In this document: one piece after another, positions 1 through 9,166 of the stretch
Layout: every line of letters begins with the position of its first letter
How positions within the stretch are numbered: the first letter of the stretch is position 1
DNA from: Acidobacteriota bacterium
GTDB lineage: Bacteria; Acidobacteriota; Vicinamibacteria; Vicinamibacterales; UBA8438
DNA: 11,330 nucleotides
Reading direction: 5' to 3'
Assembly: GCA_011523485.1 (NCBI GenBank)
Contig: WTGR01000338.1
Location: forward strand, 1 to 11,330
The notes under the pieces: model-generated
The model's input: the letters and a program-made list of their open reading frames with translations, nothing else
Databases searched by the model: none
Told to the model about the DNA's origin: nothing
Made by a program: the position numbers and the translations under genes

Positions 1-3000
1 CGGTCGAGAAGCTGGTTGTAGCTGCCGTCGTCCAGATGGCCGCCGTTGCGAAGGTCGGTCACCGTCGCCCAGTAGCTGCCTTCGTACAGGATCTCCCGCG
101 CTCGGATCTCGACCAGAGCCGTCACGTAGCCGCCGTCTCCGAGCAGATCGCGCGTGAACCGGTCCGTGAGGTGGCCGAGGTAGTCCTCTCCGTCAGCCAT
201 CCGCCGCTCGATCAGATCGACGATGCGCAGCGCATAGTCGTGTTCACCCAGCAGGTTGCGGGCGTGCAAGTGGCATTCGCGCCAGGATTCGTCGGCGCTC
301 TGGACGAGTTGCCAGTCGTAGAAGCGCGGGCCGAGACGGCTGGCGACCGGTTGGGGCTGACGGGCGCGCTCGTCGTGGCCGAGGCCGTAGTCGGCGAGGC
401 GCAGGGACTCCGGGAGCATCCAGCCCTCGCCGTCGTTCTGGGCGAGGAACGCCTCGATGCCTTGATTGCGGTCGCCGCCGGCGGCCTGGATGCTGGATTC
501 GAGATCGTGGAAGGCGACGAGCGTCAGGACGGTGTGGCGAAGCTCAGGATCCAGGTCTCGGTCAACGCGCCAGAAGCCTCGGACGTCAAGGGTGCGATTG
601 CTTCCGGCAGTCAGAAGGGACGCAGGTAAGTCGACATCGTACAAGATGTGCGTGAGTTCATCGGCGCGAAGACCATAAATGACGGCAGCTATTGCGTCAA
701 TTGTCGGGCGCAGGCGGTTTCTCTCGCCCGGACTCAACGCACCGCGGCAGCGGTCAGTCACTACTATAGAAGCCGGCGCGTAGGTCGGTAGATGGAGATT
801 CAAACGGGCTGTGAGATTCACAACGCTTCTCCCCGGCCGTGCCGCCCCTGTGGAGCTGGGCGCCGGAAGCGCCATGTCCGCCAGCATGTGCCAATTCAAG
901 TGCGCAGCGCCGCCACGCCGCCGAATCTGCCAGTCGAATACAAAGCAATTGAGAAACGCGATCGTCTGCGGAGTGCTATTCGCATCGTCATCACAACAAA
1001 GGACAGGCGCAGAATTGCCGCAAGGGAATGCGGGAAGCAGTGCGCCCATGAAAGACCGGACATCGCTGTCTCTTGATACGTCCCGAAAGCCGATTCTCAG
1101 AACCGGGGCCGCCGGGGCCAAGTCTTCTCGACCGCGGACGTCCGATAGAGCCATGAGATATTGCGGGTTCCAGACCGGGTGCCGATAATCACTGTAATCC
1201 CACTTTGCCCGAAGCCCCGTTCCACTTAACCAACCACGTGCGCTCGGCATGAACGGCTGTATCATGATCCCCTGATACAGAGGAAGTGCTGTGCCTTTGG
1301 TGTCTTTCACCCGCATCCACGAATCGCCTTCGCGGGAGAGGATTACGCCGGGGGGAAGGGCCGCCCGCGGAATCGGCAGCCGGTCGTACGGCGGTTGCGC
1401 GCAACGCGAGCGCCACTCGGTGCGTGCAACATCGCCCGGCTTCAGCCAGTGCCCGTGCACGAACCGCGTCTCGGCGTCCCGGCGTTCAGGACCGGCGGTC
1501 GTGTCGAACAGCCACTCTTCGAGCTCGATCTCCGCCGGCACGGGCCGCGTCGGATCGATGCCCATCTCCTCCCACAATTCCTCGATGGGCCGCCAGTCGC
1601 CCAGGAGCCAGCGGCTGTACTCGTCGGGCCGGTAGCCCTTCGCCTCCCACCGCGGGCGGGGCGGGAAGAGATGCGAGTCGTTCGTCATGTGGAACTCGGT
1701 GGCGTAACCGATGCCCCAGCCGTCGGGTCCCTCGTCGCCGACCAGCACGGCGTTGGCGTAGATCTTCTCCAGGATCTCCAGGTCGCGCTGCGACTGGATC
1801 TCGAGAATCGCGCGGCTCTTCGGACTGAACTGCTTGATCTGCGCCAGGGTGTAGGACGTGGCGAAGTCGCCGGCGCGCTCCCAGTCGTCCAGGTTGCGGC
1901 GCATGAAGGCGGTGCGGACCGCGGCGGTGGCGCCGCCTTTCTCGATGACGACGGGGTTGAACTTGTAGCGGCTGTCGATCGGGAAGACCTTGTCACGATT
2001 CTCGACGCCGAACAGCCATTCCCACCGGCAGCGTTCCAGGAACAGGTCCCGCAGTGCGCCGGTGCCGTTGTCCGAGTACAGGCCGGAGGGAACGACGAAT
2101 CCGAGCCGGCCGCCCCGCCAATCGGCGGCTCCGGACCGTGCGCCATCCTCTGGCGGCGCCGGCTGCTTCAACAGCGCGTGGGCGGTCTCGAGGAACAGCT
2201 TGTAGAGGTTGAGATCCGCCGATCCCTGATGGCGGAACGGATGGGCGGGGTCGCCGAAACCGGCGGCGCGGGCGCGGGCCTGCCGCCAGCGTTCGTGAAC
2301 CTCCAGGTTCTTGCCGCCCCGCACGACAACGAAGCGATCCTGGCTGCCGGCGTTCTCCTCGGGGTCGCCGAAGGGGCTCGCGGCGTGGCTCGTGAAGTTC
2401 GATTGCGCGCGGAAGCGGGCGTTGTAGTCGAGCCAGTCGCGTTCGACGGCGGCATCGGCGAAGCAGGCGGTCTGCCTGTCTAGCGCCTCCTGCTTGCCGT
2501 AGGAGCGATAGAGTGGGTCGAGGTTCGAGAAGAACTCCTTCGAGACCGGCTTGGCGATGTCCCACGGCGGGTTCCCGAGCAGCGCATCGAACCCGGACCC
2601 GGCCTTTCGGAACACGTCCGGAAACTCCAGCTCCCAGTGGAAGAACCGCATCTCGGCGGCGACCCGCCGGGCGACCGCCCATGTCTCTGCCGGCGGCTCC
2701 GCGAAGGAGCTCGGCAGCGGGGCGTGCTCGATCTGGTCGGCCGGCCAGAACCAGCAGGCGCACCACAGGTCCATCGCCTCCTTCAGCGCGCGCCACGTAG
2801 TCGATCCGACCAGCTCGTCGCGGTACAGGCGCGCTCGCTCGGCCGCGTCGTGCACCGGCATCGCGTGCATGCGCTCCAGCACCGCGAGCGCCTCGTCGTG
2901 CGCGACGGCGGCCTGCTCCAGCAGGTCCGCCTGAAACAGCGTCGCGCCGCCGAGAAAGCGCTTCAGGTTCGGCGTCAGCCTCTCCTTGACGAACGTCTTG

Positions 3001-5633
3001 ATCGCCTGCGTGCGGGCGTTCTTCTCGAAGTGGACGCCGTTCGCGTGGTTCCGGTCGCCGCCTTCCCGGTTCTTCCAGGCCATCACCGGGTAGTGGCGGA
3101 ACTGATCGAACCAAGCGCCGATGAGGGCGTTGCCGCACTTGATCTTGTGGTCGAGGAAGCCGAACGGCAGGGTGCGATCCATGGTCTCGATCCACAGCGA
3201 GAGGCGGCACAGCTCCACCGCCAGGGGGTCGAGATCGACGGCGTAGATGCAGCGTTCGACGACGTGGCGCCGCAGCACCGCCCGGAGACGCGGCTCGAAG
3301 CGGTCGTCGTCCGGGCGGCAGGGGATCAGCTCGTCGGCGAGGCGGGGTTCGCCGCGGGCGGCGCCGCGTGGCGAACCCCGCTCGGCGGCTTCGTCGTGGT
3401 CCGACGCATCGTTCGAGTCCCCGATGCCGAGCAAGCGCACGAGCACCCGGTCGCCGTCCGGTTCGAGGCGGCCGTGATGCTGGAGCGCGGCGTACAGGGC
3501 GTCGGTGAGGAAGCGCAGCGCGGCCAGCGGAAAGGTGCCGGACCCGCAGGCGGGGTCGCAGACGGTCAGGTCGAGGATCCGTTCGGGCGGCTTCGGTGTC
3601 CAGCGGGCCGGGGGGGCGTCGACGTCGGGCTGACCGTCCGCGCCGGCCGGCGGGTCGTAGGCGAGCGGCCGCAACGTCCGCTGCACGGTTGGTACCGCGA
3701 GGCCGGGCCGCGTGTAGAAGCTGCCGGAACCCTTGCGCGTACCGCCCCAGCGGACGAGATACCACTCGCCGGGGAGGACCACGCGGGCGACGAGCTGCCG
3801 CGCCTTGGCGGCGAGGCGTTGCTCGAACGCGAGTCGGCGCTCGGGCGTATCCCGTCCGCGGAGCTTCGTGAGCAGACGGGCCGCCTGCACGGCGCGGCGC
3901 GCCCACGCCTCGGCGCGCGTTCGGTTCCGCTGGCGCTCGTCCGCCGCGCCGGCGGCGTGTTCCGGTGCGCCGGCCGGGGACGGCACAGCCTCCGTGGCGG
4001 CGGAAAGCCGCGACTCTTCCTCTTCCCGGGTATTCTCATCGATGTTCGAGGCGTCGTCCTCCGCTGTTTCCTTCTCCGGCAGATCGTCCGTAACACCGGA
4101 CTTCTCCTTGAGTCTCTCGAACAGGGTCCGCAGCGAGCCGTCGTCCATGGCCTCCAGGCGCGAGAGAGGCAGCGCCGGCTGGTCGCCCACCGACAGGAAG
4201 ATCACCGGGTCGCCGGCGGGCGCGATCTTCAGCTCGTAGTCGAGCAGCCCCTCGTACAGGATGCCGATGTACTCGGAGGAGAGATCGGAGAAGTCCACGG
4301 GAACGACGGCCGCGATGCTGGACCTGCCCTGGCGGATTCGGATCGTCGTCCGGGTCAGGAGCTTCAGCATCTCGTGGACGTCGCGGTCCGGCATCACCTC
4401 GTGCCGGAGGCAGGCTTGTTCGTACACGCGGAGCGCTCGGGACACGCCGTCCTCCGCGTCCACAGCGCCGGGTGCGAACAGGTCGCCGCCGTAGGCGGTC
4501 ACCGGCAGATCCGGATGATGGGAGCCCTCCCGGACGAGAGCGAAGAGGGCCAGGATGCGGGGCCATGCGCCGAAGCTGCCCGCGAGGCTGCCACCGCGCG
4601 CCGCCGCGCGTTCGAGCCTCTCCAGCAGGCCGTGCAGGCCGTAGCTCTGGTGATAGAGGGGGTTGTCACGCGGCAGCAGGTCGCGCGACTCCGCGAACAG
4701 GATCACCACCAGGCGCATCGCCACCCGGCACGCCGCGCGGTAGATCTCGGCGGGGCTGGCCCCGAACATCTCCCTGACCTCGTCGGCGTCGGGCGCGGGG
4801 GCGCCGGCATCCTCGGCCAGGTACTCGACGTACTCCCGGATGTCGTCCGTTTCCCCGAGGGACGACAGGGCATCCCCGTGGGCACGGATCAGAATCTCGA
4901 CCGCTTCGCGGACACGCTCGCCGAGCACCTCGGACAGCTCGGCCTGCCCCTTGCGGGTGTCGCGGACCGCCTGCAGCAGCGGCGGTTCGGCACCCTCGGT
5001 CTCCGGCGTCCAGAGCTCGCCCCGCAGCAGGGTGCGGAGCGCGGTCACCTGCGGCGACAACTCGCCCTCCTCGAACCAGAGGTCGAGATCCCACTCGCAC
5101 CAGGCGTCGTAGTCGAGCCCGGCGAACAGCAGACGCCACTGCCGGCCGTTCGTCACCAGGGCCAGATGCTCGCCGCCGGCGCGCAGCCAGCCGACCACCC
5201 GGCTTACGGCGCGACGGCTCTTGCCGATGCCGAGGCGGCCGCCGTCGTCGATGAACACCGGCAGCCGCCCGCCGTCCCGGCCCTGCCACAGGTGGCGGGG
5301 CTTCACGGTCTCCCCGGTGACCGCGCGCCGTCCCCAGTTCGAAGCCACACGGCTGCCGCGCGTCCAGACGCCGGTCGATGCATCCAGGCCGCACACCTGC
5401 TCCAGCACGAAGGCGACGAAGGACGACGCCTCGCCGTCGCCGTCCAGCATCGCACCGGCGCGCTGTCGAAGCTGCCGCTCGGTCCAGGCATCGAGCGGGG
5501 CGGGTGCCTGTCGGGCGAGGGTGGCGAGGCGCATGCCGTCCAGCAGCAGCCCGCCGTGCCGCAGGCGATCCCAGCCGGGCAGGCTCGTCAGGGCGGCCTT
5601 CTCTCCCGTTCGGTCCGACTTCGTCCCCGGCAT
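1..5633 (-). CDS. drmMI: Large adenine-N6 DNA methyltransferase, DISARM DrmMI-like (C-terminus cut by window edge)
   Basis: Open without a stop from ATG at 5633 to the left edge (1877 codons). In DISARM such enzymes methylate host adenines so that self DNA is spared. Seen: an N-terminal region ending in TNGRQWRLL (from residue 161); a helical region with the LYEGLLDYEL signature common in Eco57I/PglX-like methylases; SAM motif I DPACGSGTF (693-701); an acidic motif II region AVDLDP (around 798-803); CGNALIG (833-839); catalytic NPPW (1021-1024); then a target-recognition region and a helical C-terminus. No ExK-type nuclease site is visible in the N-terminal domain, so it is probably methylase only. 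The start lies eight bases after the drmD stop, so the two should be co-transcribed; no clear ribosome site is seen, which suggests coupling. The region at about 640-1300 is lower in GC than its flanks. Alternative: PglX of a BREX type 3-like locus or a type IIG-like enzyme. Methylase assignment is firm; the DISARM name rests mainly on the neighbour. Confidence 0.85.
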   Translation of the reverse strand, partial: MPGTKSDRTGEKAALTSLPGWDRLRHGGLLLDGMRLATLARQAPAPLDAWTERQLRQRAGAMLDGDGEASSFVAFVLEQVCGLDASTGVWTRGSRVASNWGRRAVTGETVKPRHLWQGRDGGRLPVFIDDGGRLGIGKSRRAVSRVVGWLRAGGEHLALVTNGRQWRLLFAGLDYDAWCEWDLDLWFEEGELSPQVTALRTLLRGELWTPETEGAEPPLLQAVRDTRKGQAELSEVLGERVREAVEILIRAHGDALSSLGETDDIREYVEYLAEDAGAPAPDADEVREMFGASPAEIYRAACRVAMRLVVILFAESRDLLPRDNPLYHQSYGLHGLLERLERAAARGGSLAGSFGAWPRILALFALVREGSHHPDLPVTAYGGDLFAPGAVDAEDGVSRALRVYEQACLRHEVMPDRDVHEMLKLLTRTTIRIRQGRSSIAAVVPVDFSDLSSEYIGILYEGLLDYELKIAPAGDPVIFLSVGDQPALPLSRLEAMDDGSLRTLFERLKEKSGVTDDLPEKETAEDDASNIDENTREEEESRLSAATEAVPSPAGAPEHAAGAADERQRNRTRAEAWARRAVQAARLLTKLRGRDTPERRLAFEQRLAAKARQLVARVVLPGEWYLVRWGGTRKGSGSFYTRPGLAVPTVQRTLRPLAYDPPAGADGQPDVDAPPARWTPKPPERILDLTVCDPACGSGTFPLAALRFLTDALYAALQHHGRLEPDGDRVLVRLLGIGDSNDASDHDEAAERGSPRGAARGEPRLADELIPCRPDDDRFEPRLRAVLRRHVVERCIYAVDLDPLAVELCRLSLWIETMDRTLPFGFLDHKIKCGNALIGAWFDQFRHYPVMAWKNREGGDRNHANGVHFEKNARTQAIKTFVKERLTPNLKRFLGGATLFQADLLEQAAVAHDEALAVLERMHAMPVHDAAERARLYRDELVGSTTWRALKEAMDLWCACWFWPADQIEHAPLPSSFAEPPAETWAVARRVAAEMRFFHWELEFPDVFRKAGSGFDALLGNPPWDIAKPVSKEFFSNLDPLYRSYGKQEALDRQTACFADAAVERDWLDYNARFRAQSNFTSHAASPFGDPEENAGSQDRFVVVRGGKNLEVHERWRQARARAAGFGDPAHPFRHQGSADLNLYKLFLETAHALLKQPAPPEDGARSGAADWRGGRLGFVVPSGLYSDNGTGALRDLFLERCRWEWLFGVENRDKVFPIDSRYKFNPVVIEKGGATAAVRTAFMRRNLDDWERAGDFATSYTLAQIKQFSPKSRAILEIQSQRDLEILEKIYANAVLVGDEGPDGWGIGYATEFHMTNDSHLFPPRPRWEAKGYRPDEYSRWLLGDWRPIEELWEEMGIDPTRPVPAEIELEEWLFDTTAGPERRDAETRFVHGHWLKPGDVARTEWRSRCAQPPYDRLPIPRAALPPGVILSREGDSWMRVKDTKGTALPLYQGIMIQPFMPSARGWLSGTGLRAKWDYSDYRHPVWNPQYLMALSDVRGREDLAPAAPVLRIGFRDVSRDSDVRSFMGALLPAFPCGNSAPVLCCDDDANSTPQTIAFLNCFVFDWQIRRRGGAAHLNWHMLADMALPAPSSTGAARPGRSVVNLTARLNLHLPTYAPASIVVTDRCRGALSPGERNRLRPTIDAIAAVIYGLRADELTHILYDVDLPASLLTAGSNRTLDVRGFWRVDRDLDPELRHTVLTLVAFHDLESSIQAAGGDRNQGIEAFLAQNDGEGWMLPESLRLADYGLGHDERARQPQPVASRLGPRFYDWQLVQSADESWRECHLHARNLLGEHDYALRIVDLIERRMADGEDYLGHLTDRFTRDLLGDGGYVTALVEIRAREILYEGSYWATVTDLRNGGHLDDGSYNQLLD

Positions 5634-5641
5634 CGGTTCGC

Positions 5642-8600
5642 TCAGTGTGACGGCGCCGGCAGGCGGATCTCCACCGCGACCGGAAACACCTGTGCCTGAC
5701 CGGCCAGGGCGAAGCGGGCCGGCAGGAGGTGGTCGAGCACGCGCTTGCGCTCCCGCTGCAACTGGTCGCGGATCTCCTCGTAGTGCCGGCGGCGGCGCAC
5801 GAGCTCGTCCTGCTTCTCCTCGATGGAATGTTCGAGTGCCGCGAGGCGCTCGTCCTCGTCGAAGAGTCGGCGCTGGCTCGTCTTCCGGGTGAGGTCCTCG
5901 ATCTCGCGCGTGAGCCGCGCCACCGTCGATTGCTCGATCAGCGCCGACACCTCGCCCTGACGTTGCCGGTAGCGTTCCTCCTCGCGACTGCGCGCGGCTT
6001 CGCCGTCCGCGCGAAGCTGGCGGCGCAAACGCTCCGTGAGTTCGTTCCGGTAGCGGCGCAGCCTTGCCTGCAGGTCGGCTCGGGCGTCGTCGAAGATGTC
6101 GCCCGCGCGTTCCCGTTCACTCGGATCGTCCGTGCAGCGGGCGCCGCGCAGGGCCAGAGCCGGAACGTGCGGCAACGGATCGCCGGCAAGACCGTCGCGA
6201 ACAGGCAGGGCCAGCGTCCGCACCCAACGGTGGAACGTCTCGCGCAACTCGTTGACGCCGAGCTCCTCGATGCTGAGCAGGATGACCGCGTCGGCGCCGG
6301 CGGGAACCGGGCCCGAACGCACGGTCCAGCGCGACGTCTCGTTGGCGCCGGGATAGCGGCTCCGCGTGAGGACGCCGAGCGCCCGTTGCATCAGGGGGTG
6401 GGCCAGATGCACGAGCAGCGCATCCTGCCGGGGACGGAACACGCTCAACGGGCCGAGCCGCTCGATGAACGGCTCCGTACTGAAAGCGAGCCGCGGAATC
6501 GGCCCGTATCCGCCGGCGGACGACGGGCGGCGCACGGCCTCGTCGATGACGTCGCGCCAACCCGCGAGATCGGGGTGCAGCACGCGAGAGAAGCCGGACT
6601 CCGCATCGGCCCGAAGCTGCGGGCGGCCGGCGGGAACGGCGAGGGCGGCTTCGAGTGCATCGCGCAGGGCGTCGGGGTCGAGATCGATTTCGCCGGCCAT
6701 GGCCTCTATCACCGCTGCCTCGCGCGCCTCCTGATCCGCCGCGGTGACCGTCCCGTCCGCCGCGAAGTCCGCGCTGCCGCGGCTGCTCGCGGTGTCCCGA
6801 TCGAGATCCGCCCGTACCGTTGCCGCGTCCTCGCTGCGAACCAGGCGGCGGTGCACCGCGCGGTCGAAGACCTCGTTGAGAGAACCGAGATCCTCGCGTA
6901 TCTCGTCCGCCTTGCGTATCACGTGATCGAGAAAGTCCAGATCGGGATCGGCCGTGCTCGCGAAGTGATGCACCGTCACGTCGCGGGCCTGCCCGTAGCG
7001 GTCGATGCGGCCGTTGCGCTGCTCCAGCCGCGACGGATTCCAGGGGCAGTCGTAGTGCAGCAGGTAGCGGGCCGTGCGGTGCAGGTTGGGCCTTCGGAGG
7101 CGGCGTCCGTGGCCACGAGCACCCGCACCGGCGACGCCGGATCGTTGAACGCGGCCTTGACGTGCTCCCGGTCGCTCTGGTCCATGCCGCCGGGGCCGCC
7201 GCTGCCGAACAGCGTGAGGACGCGATCATCGGGGTAGTGTTCCCGGAGGCGGCGGGCCAGGTAGTCGAGGGTGGTCTTGTACTCCGTGAAGACGATCAGA
7301 CGTTCGTCGGCCCGGAACGCGGGTTCGTCCCCCGCACCGTCGCGGGCGCGACCCGGGGACTGGATCAGCAATCGTTCGACGAGCGTCACGAGCGCGTCGA
7401 ACCGCGCATCGGCCACGGGCGTCTGCTCCGTAGTCGCGGCATCGTCCAGGTCGAATCCGAGGCTTTCGAGCGCGCGATCGATGTCGCGAATCTGGGCAGC
7501 CAGCTCGTCGGCGAGGTTTCGGAGCCAGGCGCCGGCAACGGTCGCCGCGGTGGCTTCGCGCTGCTGGGCCTCGCGGTCGTCACCGGTCTCCTGGCGCAGG
7601 GTGCGTTCCGCCGTCGCCACGTCCTTCTCGGTAGCCGTTTCTGCACCGGACAGTCCCTGCCGCGCCCGACTCCAGGAGTCCGCAAACGCCGTGGGACAGG
7701 AGAGCAGCCGCTTGCCGAGGATCTCGACCGCGAACGCGCCGGTCCGGCGTCTGGGAGCCGGCCCCCTGGACACGAGGGCGCGGATGGCGGTGCGGAAAGC
7801 GTCGAAGGCGGTCGAAAGTCTGGTTTCGCGCGGGTCGGTATCGAGAGGGAGCGCCTTCGGAGGAAGCCGGGTGCAGAAGCGCGGCGTCGTGCTCCGGGCG
7901 TTGATGTCGCGCTTCAGCCGGCGGACCACCACGTCCTCTATCCGCTCCCGCATGGCGGGACCCATCTCGCTGGTGCGGGAGAAGCGCACCGGGTCGAGCA
8001 TCTCCAGGAGCCCCGTGAACGAGCGCGTGTGTCCGTTGTGGGGAGTGGCGGAGAGAAAGAGGCGGTGCTCGAACCGCCGGGCCACCAGCCGCAGCATGCC
8101 GCACAGATCGCTGTCCTCGCCGAAGGGCGAGGGCATCAGGTTGTGGCACTCGTCGACGATCAGCAGATCCCAGGGAAGGTGCGGGGAGCCTTCCGGCGTA
8201 CGGCAGGCGGCCCGGAACTGCTCCAGCACGTCGGGCTGCCGCAGGTAGTGATACGAGGCGACGATGCGGCTGAACGAACGCCAGGGCGTGGCGTCCATGC
8301 CGAGCCCGCGGCGCAGGCGCTCCGTCCCCTGCCGGTCGACCACCTCGAACCGCAGGGCAAACTTCTCCCACAGCTCTTCCCGCCATTGCTGGCGCAACGA
8401 GGCCGGCGTGAGGACCAGGACCCGCTGGATGCGGCGGCGCAACAGCAGCTCGGTGAGGATCAAGCCCGCTTCGACGGTCTTGCCGAGGCCGACGTCGTCT
8501 GCGATGAGCAGGTTGACCCGCGGCATGCGCAACGCCTTGAGGAGCGGCACGAGCTGGTAGCTCTCGATGCGTACGCCGCCGTGGAACGGGCTCGCGATCG

Positions 8601-8961
8601 GCTCTCGGCGAGTGCGCCCGTCGTTGTCCCCGGGGTCGAGGTAGGGCGACAGCGCCGTCCACCGCGCCGCCCGCAGCAGCGCGTCGAAGTCCTCTGCCGG
8701 CATCGGACCGCCGGCGTGCGCCGGATCCGGCAGGGCGTTCGGTGGGACCAGATGGCGACTCGGCTCGAGCTCCCACAGGAGGCGCTCCTCGGCCGGCGCG
8801 TGATCGTCGGTGTACTCGAGATGTACGAGGTGGAGGCGCCCCGTCTCGCCGTCGAAGGGTTCGACAGCCGCGACCACGCCGCGCCGGTTGCGGACGGTGG
8901 CGAGCATGCCGGCGCGGGGGATCATCGTGTCTGCGGTCGCCGCTGTCGATTCGCCGTCCAC
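5642..8961 (-). pseudogene. drmD: SNF2-family helicase, DISARM DrmD-like, split by a one-base frameshift
   Basis: SNF2-type DNA translocase; in class 1 DISARM DrmD acts with the methyltransferase and other Drm proteins against incoming phage DNA. With GTG at 8961 as residue 1: Walker A DDVGLGKT (155-162), DECH (270-273), SATPHNG (304-310), FTEYKTTLDYL near 558-568, motif V start DAASEG (619-624). There the frame breaks: the 5' piece runs on into Arg/Thr/Ala-rich nonsense and stops at 6976. The next frame carries the expected continuation NLHRTARYLLHYD and motif VI QRNGRIDRYGQ (about 648-658), then about 450 residues with a charged coiled-coil-like stretch (roughly 990-1080), ending at 5642. 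Reconstructed length is about 1106 residues. Without repair the product lacks motif VI and should be inactive. ATG at 8925 or 8907 is an alternative start; no start has a good ribosome site. Automated calling would give two CDS, 6976-8961 and 5642-6979. The family is close to BrxHII-like helicases, but the N-terminal third resembles DrmD. Confidence 0.85.
7088..7090 (-). other. Frameshift point in drmD (one base missing)
   Basis: On the minus strand GAA-GGC is followed by CC and then AAC-CTG-CAC. SNF2 motif V normally reads S-E-G-(L)-N-L, so one base is missing from the codon between Gly and Asn. Downstream of this point the second frame is fully coherent. No slippery heptamer of the X-XXY-YYZ type is present, so programmed frameshifting is unlikely. 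A deletion in a short C run, real or technical, is the simplest reading. Confidence 0.85.
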
Positions 8962-8969
8962 GGCGGGCT

Positions 8970-8975
8970 ATTGTA
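8970..8975 (-). promoter_or_regulatory. Possible -10 box for the drmD-drmMI operon
   Basis: Minus strand reads TACAAT, ending eight bases before the GTG at 8961, in an otherwise GC-rich stretch. A start site seven bases downstream of this box would give an almost leaderless mRNA, which would also explain the missing ribosome site. No good -35 box is visible about 17 bases upstream. Tentative. Confidence 0.35.
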
Positions 8976-9166
8976 GTCGGCCGTGCGCGTTCCGGGGCTC
9001 CGTCGGGCTCCGGACGCGGCGTGCCCTAGTCGAAGAACGTCCGCTCCCGGCGGATGAGCCCGTCGTCAAGCGCCAAGGCCGCGGGCCGGGGCAGCGCGGT
9101 CTGCGGATGGCGGCGCGGTCGGCTCGCGTTGTGCTCATCCGAAGAAGCGGATTGAAGCACTCTACC
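8976..9166 (-). other. Gap between nuclease gene and drmD, with a short orphan reading frame
   Basis: About 190 bases without a firm gene. The nuclease stop TAA (9169-9167) is followed in the same frame by an open stretch to TAG at 9028-9026. A GTG at 9160 would give 44 residues. The end of that frame reads LALDDGLIRRERTFFD, which looks protein-like, while the rest is Arg/Pro/Ala-rich. It could be the remnant of a lost gene's 3' end, a former longer C-terminus of the nuclease, or chance in GC-rich DNA. No strong terminator is seen, so read-through from the nuclease gene into drmD is possible. Confidence 0.3.

Noticed and set aside
1993..3906. Minus-strand 637-codon frame, Arg/Pro/Ala-rich
   Set aside because: Out-of-frame shadow of the methyltransferase; low-complexity composition, and it lacks DPACGSGTF and NPPW, which are in the neighbouring frame.
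2637..5699. Plus-strand open frame of 1020 codons
   Set aside because: It lies antisense to the methyltransferase in a GC-rich region where the opposite strand is often open. It shows no domain motifs, and the minus strand carries all the methylase motifs.
7088..7090. Programmed -1 frameshift in drmD
   Set aside because: No slippery heptamer and no evident stimulatory hairpin noticed; a simple base deletion explains it better.
7162..8976. Plus-strand 604-codon frame opposite drmD, and a similar one at 5729-7237
   Set aside because: Antisense shadows of the helicase halves; no recognisable motifs and no ribosome sites.
9137..9152. ATCCG-N6-CGGAT hairpin after the nuclease gene as a terminator
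   Set aside because: Stem of only five base pairs, no T-tract after it, and it lies within the possible read-through frame.
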